A DNA stretch of 20,833 nucleotides from a virus. Every line of letters starts with the position of its first letter. Within the stretch, counting starts at the first letter, position 1. The position numbers and the translations under genes were made by a program. Location: positions 1-20,833 of IMG/VR virus record IMGVR_UViG_3300029258_004609. One strand, 5' to 3'. The notes under the pieces are model-generated. The model was not told the DNA's origin. It saw only the letters and a list, made by a program, of their open reading frames with translations, and searched no databases. Below are positions 12,954 to 18,448 of the stretch, piece by piece.

Positions 12954-14564
12954 CTACTCCTCTCTGTTTAAGGTTAATGGTGGTGGTGGAATAGGTATAG
13001 TATTCCGCCTGTCAAATGCCTCGGCAAACCATTTTGGAGCAAAGTCTCTGTTCCTCGGGATGAACCACTTGACGTTGTCATCGATAATGAACGTCTCACA
13101 GCGGTCATCCGGCGCTCTCACCCCCCTTCCGCACGCCTGGACCAGCTCCTGCATGGCAATGTATGCCGCGTAGGTCTTGTCGGCCCGACAGCGTGCCTTT
13201 GTTAGTTTATCTGTTGTGTCCGGGTACGGTATTTTCCCTATGATTTGGTACTCGCACTCGCTATAGGGAAAGTCCCAGCCTGTGGACATGGACGGCGACA
13301 CAAGAATAGCCGGTGCTGGCATCTCCTTGAAGCGCCGAACGGTCTCCTCAGCGTCTTTTGTGTTGTGCGTGATCATATAGCGAGAGTACTCGCTATTTTG
13401 AACCACAAAGTCGCGGCGCTTATACGAGATGGTGTGGATAATACCCTTACGGTCCAGCCTACGCCGTATGATCTGGTCGATGCGGCTCACCCAGTACTTG
13501 AGCTCGCGTGCACTTGTTTGATAGTTGAGCCGGATCGTGGGTATGTGTAGCAGGAGCCGGTTCTCTTTTGGGAAGGTGTGCGGGTATTCCAGGATGCCGT
13601 ACTCCTCTTTGGGGATCCCCAGGAGCTGGAGTGTTTTTGCGCACACTGTGGCCGATGTGGTCAGAACGCGCGGCCGCCCCAGGAACAGCACATTCTCGGC
13701 CTCCTTCCCCGGCCAAATGGGAGCCAGTTGTACCTGGCGGCGGATTTTAGTATCGACGGTACAGACCCAGGTATTGGCATCCTTGACCCGGGCCACGCGC
13801 AGGATCCCGCGATAGAGTTTGCTGAGCGCTGTGAATTCCTTGCGGTCCGAGCGCCTGCCTCCACCCTCTTCCTTGAGGCGTTTTTGCAGGTCCTCAAGGC
13901 GCTTGCCCATGGGCTCCAGGGTCTCGCGCGCCCACGTGATCCAGTCGGTCATCGTCATGTCCAGCAAGGTGCGCTCGGCCTTGTCCAGATAGGGTAGAAT
14001 AACCGGGCTCCGGTAAGAGAACTGCACTGTCAGAAAAGCCGCGACAGCCTCGGGCGCGTTGTGTGCCTCATCGCACACAATAAGGTCGCGCGCACCCAGA
14101 CCCTCCTCCATGTAGGCCTCGGCCGCCATCCAGAATGCGTAGTTGGTTACAACCAGAGGTGCCTCTTGAGCGGCTCGGAGGGCGTCGTAGTAGTCGCACC
14201 CGTCGCGCCTCAGGCCACAAAAGCACCCTACCGTGCAGGGCGCGTCCTCGCAGTTAGACCCGTCATCACGCGCACGGCAGAGATAGTTGTTGCGACCGCG
14301 CATGTCCACGAGGCCCACACTGGCATAGTCTCGGGCGAGCTGTGTCTGGAGCCCTTTTGTGGATGTGAGGATGACTGCCCGCAGGCCCTGGAGGTGCGCC
14401 GATACCAAATAGGTAAGGGATTTACCGCTGCCGGTGGGGGCTACAAGTGCCGTGAACCTATGTGGGCTCCCCGTGCAAGCCTCGACAGCGTCTGATTGAT
14501 GGGGTCTCCAGTCTGTGTAGTTCTCAAAGCCGAACGCGTCCGGCGGGGGTAAAAGATCTCCCAT
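12954..14564 (-). CDS. DinG/XPD-type superfamily 2 DNA helicase with Fe-S cysteines
   Basis: A 536-aa protein starting at ATG 14564 with AAGGAG upstream. The order is: a Q-like WRPHQSDAV (19-27), Walker A APTGSGKS (42-49), motif Ia TSTKGLQTQL, a Cys-rich insert with Cys96, 105, 110, 114, 116 and 123 typical of the XPD/DinG iron-sulphur region, and motif II DEAH at 165-168 followed by NAPEAV. The C-terminal RecA-like half has VSPSMSTGWDFPY (motif V region) and QACGRGVR (476-483, motif VI). Relatives are 5'-3' helicases that unwind D-loops, R-loops and forks. It is shorter than E. coli DinG (about 700 aa), near the compact archaeal XPD size. It should supply unwinding in the adjacent recombination module. 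Confidence 0.95.
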   Translation of the reverse strand: MGDLLPPPDAFGFENYTDWRPHQSDAVEACTGSPHRFTALVAPTGSGKSLTYLVSAHLQGLRAVILTSTKGLQTQLARDYASVGLVDMRGRNNYLCRARDDGSNCEDAPCTVGCFCGLRRDGCDYYDALRAAQEAPLVVTNYAFWMAAEAYMEEGLGARDLIVCDEAHNAPEAVAAFLTVQFSYRSPVILPYLDKAERTLLDMTMTDWITWARETLEPMGKRLEDLQKRLKEEGGGRRSDRKEFTALSKLYRGILRVARVKDANTWVCTVDTKIRRQVQLAPIWPGKEAENVLFLGRPRVLTTSATVCAKTLQLLGIPKEEYGILEYPHTFPKENRLLLHIPTIRLNYQTSARELKYWVSRIDQIIRRRLDRKGIIHTISYKRRDFVVQNSEYSRYMITHNTKDAEETVRRFKEMPAPAILVSPSMSTGWDFPYSECEYQIIGKIPYPDTTDKLTKARCRADKTYAAYIAMQELVQACGRGVRAPDDRCETFIIDDNVKWFIPRNRDFAPKWFAEAFDRRNTIPIPPPPLTLNREE

Positions 14565-14630
14565 GAAAACGCTCCTTTTTCAGTGGGGGCGGGAGGCTAT
14601 GCCGTCACGCACACACTGACGCGTACATGT
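14565..14630. other. 66-base gap with weak inverted repeat
   Basis: Between the membrane-protein stop and the helicase start lies a short gap with the helicase ribosome site (AAGGAG) and a weak CGTCA/TGACG inverted repeat around a nine-base loop. I see no convincing promoter or terminator. Confidence 0.35.
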
Positions 14631-14924
14631 TTACTTCAGCGCTATGATAGCGCCAGTTTTCTCACCTTCAAACCAGAGAGGGTCCGCGACAAAGGTCATG
14701 CCGGGTGCCGCTTTACTCCGCAGAGCCTCGATGTTGCGCGCGTTAATTTCAATGTAGGTAGCTGCCATCTTTTGCATCTTGAGTACGCGCACCATAGCAG
14801 TCTCCACTTCCCGCACGCGTACATTCAACATGTAACACTCGATGCTCAGCAAGATAACTGCAATGAGCAGAAGCAGTGTGTAGGGCACTCTTGTTGGTGT
14901 TCGTTCTCCCAGCAAATTAGGCAT
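14631..14924 (-). CDS. Small single-pass membrane protein
   Basis: A 97-aa protein. Two ATGs occur in tandem. The second (14924) is chosen because GAGGAG is five bases upstream, against two for the first (14927). Residues about 14-33 (PYTLLLLIAVILLSIECYML) form one transmembrane helix after a short Arg-containing N-terminus, so the tail is probably outside the cytoplasm. A coiled-coil-like helix and a small hydrophobic C-terminus follow. The topology fits an inner-membrane spanin or an anchored accessory protein, but it stands apart from the lysozyme. Function unknown. Confidence 0.75.
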   Translation of the reverse strand: MPNLLGERTPTRVPYTLLLLIAVILLSIECYMLNVRVREVETAMVRVLKMQKMAATYIEINARNIEALRSKAAPGMTFVADPLWFEGEKTGAIIALK

Positions 14925-15475
14925 CATAGCTCCTCACTATCATCATCAACGGCTTTATTGGGGTTGAGGCTCAGCTTGCTATTGATCAGATAGCCAAAAT
15001 TAGTTTGCATGACCTTCTCGAATTTGTTTCTCCAATACGGGCTGGACATCTTTTTAACGTGCTCATTGACCTTTAATACCAGCCGTCTTGCAGCAGGGGC
15101 ATCTCCCTGTGACACAAGCCTGTTGACTGTCTCAACCAGCTTGCTCACAGTCTCGTGGAAGTTCGCATGGAAATCCTCGAACCGACACATCTCCATGATC
15201 GCCTCCGTCTCCGCCATCACTGATGTAATGGGCGTGGGTGAGATGGCGGCGAGCCACTTCAAGTGGCGGAATATCGCGTGCCGCATGAGCTCGCCTCTGT
15301 TGCGGTATGGAAACGCCTTTGAGCTGATCACGTTTTCCATCTCCTGGTGTAGACTTGGCGGGACCCGGACCCAGTCCCGTACTCCATGGCCCTTGTCATC
15401 TGTGGCTGGCACTGTGAACTGCTCAGAATTCAGACCCGATGCAAGACCAACAACCCGACCACCTCGTTCAGCCAT
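14924..15475 (-). CDS. Putative ribbon-helix-helix DNA-binding protein
   Basis: A 183-aa protein. ATG 15475 has AGGGGAG six bases upstream; a TTG just before it is less likely. Residues about 30-75 read as a strand (DWVRVPPSLHQEM) followed by a helix, a turn with FPYRNRGELMRHAI and a second helix, a pattern like ribbon-helix-helix regulators. The C-terminal 100 residues are helical and end in an acidic tail. Its place at the head of the replication module, next to the AT-rich repeat gap, would suit a regulator or origin-binding protein. That is inference. Confidence 0.72.
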   Translation of the reverse strand: MAERGGRVVGLASGLNSEQFTVPATDDKGHGVRDWVRVPPSLHQEMENVISSKAFPYRNRGELMRHAIFRHLKWLAAISPTPITSVMAETEAIMEMCRFEDFHANFHETVSKLVETVNRLVSQGDAPAARRLVLKVNEHVKKMSSPYWRNKFEKVMQTNFGYLINSKLSLNPNKAVDDDSEEL

Positions 15476-15499
15476 TTTCAACTCCCCTAAGTATAAGAT

Positions 15500-15817
15500 C
15501 TACTGGTTGGGGTCTGCCTCGTCAACAAGCTCGCGTATTTTTTCCAGACAGAGCACATTCTGCATCCGGGCACTCTCCTCCTTTGTGGGTCGCCCCGGGC
15601 GAGAGTATCGTCGCCCACCCGCAAGGAGGACACGCCTGTGACCGTCGAGGTAACGCCTGTCAGAGAGTGTGCCCTCTGTATAGGCGAGATCCTCTATCAG
15701 GTGCTCGACGTATTTGAGATGCCCTTTGGGGTCAGCATCAAAGTGGCCCTTGTTTAGAAGCTGGATGTACTCACGGACTCGTGGAGTGTCCGCCCGTTTT
15801 CTAGGAGCTCGTAACAC
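15500..15817 (-). CDS. Hypothetical basic protein
   Basis: A 105-aa protein starting at GTG 15817, with GGAGG only about four bases upstream; no in-frame ATG gives a better choice. The N-terminus is basic (LRAPRKRADTPRV). The centre contains HLKYVEHLIEDLAYTEG and a basic Gly/Arg segment (GHRRVLLAGGRRYSRPGRP), which could contact nucleic acid. A helix with one Cys ends the protein. It is the first gene after the AT-rich, repeat-bearing gap. Family not recognised. Confidence 0.68.
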   Translation of the reverse strand: MLRAPRKRADTPRVREYIQLLNKGHFDADPKGHLKYVEHLIEDLAYTEGTLSDRRYLDGHRRVLLAGGRRYSRPGRPTKEESARMQNVLCLEKIRELVDEADPNQ

Positions 15818-15954
15818 ACACCCTCCAGTACGTTGACAAGATTTTCATCCCCTATATATATATACATACTGGCACTCTGCTTTTATTTATTGCTGGGTGA
15901 CAGGGTGACAGGGTGACAGGTATATAGGGTGCTATAGTACATAAAAAAAGTGTG
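15818..15954. promoter_or_regulatory. AT-rich intergenic region with direct repeats, candidate regulatory or origin region
   Basis: This 137-base gap, the largest after that at 2420-2595, is much more AT-rich than its surroundings. It holds (TA)6 at 15853-15864, three tandem GGGTGACA copies at 15895-15918, further TATATAG and CTATAG stretches, and an A7 run at 15943-15949, read as U7 by leftward transcription from the gene ending at 15955. The U7 has no strong stem before it, so termination is doubtful. No clear -35/-10 pair was found. Repeats beside an easily melted tract resemble an origin or a repressor-binding region. Confidence 0.5.
15895..15918. repeat. Three tandem 8-bp direct repeats (GGGTGACA)
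   Basis: Perfect copies occupy 15895-15902, 15903-15910 and 15911-15918, and the next two bases (GG) start a fourth partial copy. They lie in an intergenic gap, not in a gene. An 8-bp unit shifts the face of the helix between copies, so they could be iteron-like or simple repeat slippage products. Confidence 0.92.
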
Positions 15955-16221
15955 CTACGCGCTCTTTGACCGCACTGGCTTGAGCGGTGTGCCATCCTGG
16001 AGCCTGTACCCCAATACATCACCAGCATCGTTCCGCACGATGTTGACGATGGCAATGTCGCGGTTTACTTTGCTGGCGTCCACAAGGCGCTCAATTTCCT
16101 CAGCGGTGGGCCTGCCCTGTGTGGGCTGGGACACGATGGTCTCCAGCATGCGGTGCGCGTAGTCCAGGCCCTTGGCCAGCGCCAGCGCGGCGATAGCAAC
16201 AGCACTTCTTTCCGTGTTCAT
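15955..16221 (-). CDS. Small hypothetical protein
   Basis: An 88-aa protein coupled to the lysozyme gene by ATGA at 16218-16221, with GGAGGGG upstream of ATG 16221. The N-terminus is Ala-rich and helical (SAVAIAALALAKGLDYAHRM); it is too polar overall to be a sure membrane helix, though a weak one is possible. Then comes a helix (TAEEIERLVDASKV), a strand and a basic end (GTPLKPVRSK). It could belong to the lysis cassette by position only. Family not recognised. Confidence 0.73.
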   Translation of the reverse strand: MNTERSAVAIAALALAKGLDYAHRMLETIVSQPTQGRPTAEEIERLVDASKVNRDIAIVNIVRNDAGDVLGYRLQDGTPLKPVRSKSA

Positions 16222-16733
16222 TCTTCCCCTCCAAAAAGGTCCGGCCTTGTGTAGAGATCGGCATACTCTCGGGCTCGAACGGTAAAGTTCCGCGCCCAGG
16301 TGCTGTCGAGCATCTCGCGAACGGTGGCTTCCACATCCCCAGCTTTGACGGCCGCTATCATGCGCTTAAAGGATGTGAACCCGTTATACCCCATTTGAAA
16401 GGCCATGCAGCCCAGAACCGCCACCTGCACGATATCCAGTGTTTGAAGCGGGTTCTCAGGCTCACTGCCAAAGACTTTGTAGAGATCCAGCAGCGCAATC
16501 CCAATGTCAGTGTCCAAGAGGTGCTCTGCCACGTCAAGAGTGATGTTGTCATTGGTTTGCTGCTTGACCTTGCGCCAGGTCGAGGGTGCCGCGTAGACGC
16601 CCAGGTTGTGGCCGTAGCCGATTGTGAGCCAGCCCCGGCTGTCAACGTAGGGCTTGAGCGAGAGACCCTCGTCCTCCTTGAGGAGATGTTGCATGGCAGC
16701 TCGTATGTCTGCACCTCTAATATAATCAGGCAT
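16218..16733 (-). CDS. Endolysin, T4-type lysozyme (GH24 muramidase)
   Basis: A 171-aa protein. The catalytic triad of T4 lysozyme is in place with exact spacing: Glu22 in EDEGLSLKPY, Asp31 in YVDSRGWLTIGYGHN, and Thr37. The rest (AEHLLDTDIGIALLDL, QVAVLGCMAFQMGYNG, and an N-terminal helix from RGADIRAAM) follows the GH24 pattern, and the length is near T4 lysozyme's 164. It cuts the glycan strand of peptidoglycan at host lysis. No signal peptide is present, so it should need a holin, and two small membrane proteins lie upstream. ATG 16733 sits after GGGGGAGG, four bases from the hydrolase stop. Confidence 0.95.
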   Translation of the reverse strand: MPDYIRGADIRAAMQHLLKEDEGLSLKPYVDSRGWLTIGYGHNLGVYAAPSTWRKVKQQTNDNITLDVAEHLLDTDIGIALLDLYKVFGSEPENPLQTLDIVQVAVLGCMAFQMGYNGFTSFKRMIAAVKAGDVEATVREMLDSTWARNFTVRAREYADLYTRPDLFGGEE

Positions 16734-16737
16734 CCTC

Positions 16738-17379
16738 CTAGCCCTCCCCCAGCGTATAGATGGCTATGTCACCGTTGGCGTACTTTGCCGCGACCTTGAC
16801 CCATTCAGGACTGGCACTCACATAGTCGTGCTGGTCGTCCGGACAGGCATACCGGGGCCCGATTTCACTCAGGCGCTCCCCATGGGCAGAATAGGCCCAC
16901 CCCCACAACCATGAACATATGGGGTAGTCCCGCATCAGACACAGACGCCGGAAGAAGCGGACGCTCTTACCGCTGCCCTTGACCCACGTGAGGAAAGCGT
17001 CGCCCAGATGGGCCACGATTTTGAGGCTGCCGTAGACCTGGCCTATGTGGGCCTCGGCCGTGTCGGCGATGTGGAAGCGCTGGAGCTGCTCCATGTTGGG
17101 CTTTCTCCAGATCTCGAACTCGGGCACCTTGGCAGCCCATTTTTCAATGGGCATCTCAGAGACCTTTGCGAGGGCCTGGACGACGTTGTGACCATTGCCG
17201 ATACCCAGTGTGTGGTTCGTGTAGGTGGGAGGCTCACCCTTTGCGCGCGTGAAAAAGCGTATGAGCTTGGACACGGTGGATGTGCCGCGAGTAAAGCCTA
17301 CATCAGCAGGTAAGAGGTAGGTCTCGAGCTTACTCGGACTCGTGAATGTCCTCGGCAGTGGTGGTTTGGTCGTCATCAT
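16738..17379 (-). CDS. Permuted papain-like (YiiX/NlpC-type) hydrolase
   Basis: A 213-aa protein. ATG 17379 is chosen for AAGGAGG six bases upstream. The motif order fits circularly permuted NlpC/P60-like cysteine hydrolases: ADVGFTRG then TVSKLIRFFTRA, a His strand (YTNHTLGIGNG, His56), VVQALAKV, a middle AHIGQVYGSLKIVAHLGDAFL, then the nucleophile Cys155 in YPICSWLWGWAYS, and a final CPDDQHDYVSASPEW. Known relatives hydrolyse amide or ester bonds, often in peptidoglycan or lipids. Lying directly before the lysozyme, it could be a second wall-degrading enzyme. It lacks an export signal. Active-site identity rests on pattern, and the third catalytic residue is not assigned. Confidence 0.78.
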   Translation of the reverse strand: MMTTKPPLPRTFTSPSKLETYLLPADVGFTRGTSTVSKLIRFFTRAKGEPPTYTNHTLGIGNGHNVVQALAKVSEMPIEKWAAKVPEFEIWRKPNMEQLQRFHIADTAEAHIGQVYGSLKIVAHLGDAFLTWVKGSGKSVRFFRRLCLMRDYPICSWLWGWAYSAHGERLSEIGPRYACPDDQHDYVSASPEWVKVAAKYANGDIAIYTLGEG

Positions 17380-17581
17380 CAAAAGCCTCCTTCCATACTT
17401 TTCTGAGATCGGTTGTATAGCCCCGGATACCGCCCACGGCGGTTGGGGATTCCTGGAGCGCGTAGCGACTGATACTGATCAGGTACTCTTGCACACAGGG
17501 CTTTCTCAATACCATGAACAACATGAGCCCTATCGCAAGCGACAACAAAAAAAGAGACAGCTTGCGGTCATCCAGCCGCAT
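17330..17581 (-). CDS. Small single-pass membrane protein, holin or spanin candidate
   Basis: An 83-aa protein starting MRLDDRK at ATG 17581 (weak GGGA site upstream; the longer open frame is an overlap artefact). Residues about 9-27 (SLFLLSLAIGLMLFMVLR) form one transmembrane helix after a charged N-terminus. The remaining 55 residues are polar with an acidic end (DDDDQTTTAEDIHESE). The gene overlaps the hydrolase by 50 nt, the largest overlap in the window. Position before the hydrolase and lysozyme suggests a lysis role such as a holin or an inner-membrane spanin component. Confidence 0.72.
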   Translation of the reverse strand: MRLDDRKLSLFLLSLAIGLMLFMVLRKPCVQEYLISISRYALQESPTAVGGIRGYTTDLRKVWKEAFDDDDQTTTAEDIHESE

Positions 17582-17894
17582 GATTGTTCCCGTTGGACTT
17601 GATAGCGCGAGTGAGCTCCTGGATCTGTGTGGAGAGGGCATCCACCTTCCCCTCCAGGTTCGAGATGCGATCCGTACGTTCACGGATATCGCGCATCTCC
17701 CGACGCACGGACTCCAGATCCCCCTGGCCATGCCGCAAATCGGCGTCCATGCGTATGACTTTGTCGCGCCAGTCCTCTAATGCTTCAGCCACGAGGAGTT
17801 TCAAATCGTTGCGGAGTTGCTTTTTGAAATGCTCCTGTTCCACCTGGCAGTATCTCCTGATGTCATCCATGTTAAGCATATTTTCAAAATCCAT
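17568..17894 (-). CDS. Coiled-coil protein of the lysis cassette
   Basis: A 108-aa protein if started at ATG 17894. The ribosome site there is poor, and the frame remains open to a TTG at 17987, adding an N-terminal segment with a CRVC pair, so the true start is uncertain. Almost the whole length is helical: DDIRRYCQVEQEHFKKQL, then a heptad-rich stretch (RMDADLRHGQG onward, with SNLEGKVDALSTQIQELTRA) that reads as a coiled coil. It lies between the two small membrane proteins. A spanin-like or scaffold function is possible, not shown. Confidence 0.7.
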   Translation of the reverse strand: MDFENMLNMDDIRRYCQVEQEHFKKQLRNDLKLLVAEALEDWRDKVIRMDADLRHGQGDLESVRREMRDIRERTDRISNLEGKVDALSTQIQELTRAIKSNGNNHAAG

Positions 17895-17967
17895 TTCCAC
17901 GGGGTTGGGCTGTCCCCGTTTAAGGATGCGGCACACTCTACAATGTTGCTTTCCGGGGCGGGCGAGC

Positions 17968-18114
17968 TCATCCCGACCAGGCCTCAAGCTGGCTCAGTGC
18001 CTCGCGTACAAAGGACCTAACATCCTCGTAGGTCCAGAGACCTAGAGCTATACCAATGAGAATCACCACAACACTCATGACGACCCAAGCTTTGTTCTCG
18101 CGCAAAAACTGCAT
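17968..18114 (-). CDS. 48-aa single-pass membrane protein, holin candidate
   Basis: A short gene found by reading the leftward strand between the Ig-like gene and the coiled-coil gene. ATG 18114 has AAGGAG six bases upstream; an ATG two codons earlier abuts that site and is less likely. The product starts MQFLRENKAW, then has a transmembrane helix (VVMSVVVILIGIALGLW, about 11-27) and a short polar C-terminus (VRSFVREALSQLEAWSG) that may form an amphipathic helix. The stop is TGA at 17968-17970. Size, single helix and place ahead of the lysozyme suggest a small holin or pinholin-like protein. It lacks the second helix of most holins. Confidence 0.72.
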   Translation of the reverse strand: MQFLRENKAWVVMSVVVILIGIALGLWTYEDVRSFVREALSQLEAWSG

Positions 18115-18124
18115 GTTCATCTCC

Positions 18125-18448
18125 TTAAAAACCTTGTACGACAAAGGATATGATGGATTTTAAAGGCAGGTCGGACCCGTTGGCGGATGTGTAGGTGGCC
18201 GACAGGTACAACTTGAGACGGCCTCGAACCAGATCGTCTCCTGTAAGAACCAGTGTGTTTGTCGTGTCCAGAGAGGATATTTCAACATCCTTTCTCGAGT
18301 TGACAACCTGCCCAGACTTGTCCTCCCGGAGGGTCCACGTGGCGGTATCCGGAGTTACAGACGCTCCTGCATCATCATACCAGGAGATGTCCAACACGAG
18401 CGTACCACCCTCTACTATATCCTCACCCAAATAATGATAAAGAGCCAT
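18125..18448 (-). CDS. Ig-like beta-sandwich structural protein
   Basis: A 107-aa beta-rich protein starting MALYHYLGED with a GAGGTAG site upstream. The start ATG overlaps the adhesin stop as TAATG. The sequence (TLVLDISWYDDAGASVTPDT, then ATWTL, GQVVNS, NTLVLTGDDL, LYLSATYTS) reads as seven or so strands of an Ig-like fold, a common small phage tail or virion component. Direct coupling to the adhesin gene suggests that it is a tail accessory or fibre-base protein. Confidence 0.8.
   Translation of the reverse strand: MALYHYLGEDIVEGGTLVLDISWYDDAGASVTPDTATWTLREDKSGQVVNSRKDVEISSLDTTNTLVLTGDDLVRGRLKLYLSATYTSANGSDLPLKSIISFVVQGF

Noticed and set aside
12900-15000. Shared SLNPxKAV peptide in the products of 12080-12949 (start) and 14924-15475 (end)
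   Set aside because: The underlying DNA differs and the segment is eight residues; coincidence is more likely than duplication.
15895-15918. GGGTGACA repeats as a CRISPR array
   Set aside because: The units are 8 bp and directly adjacent, with no spacers.
15940-15990. Leftward terminator after the gene ending at 15955
   Set aside because: A U7 run exists, but only weak 4-5 bp stems precede it and they are not adjacent, so a terminator is not claimed.
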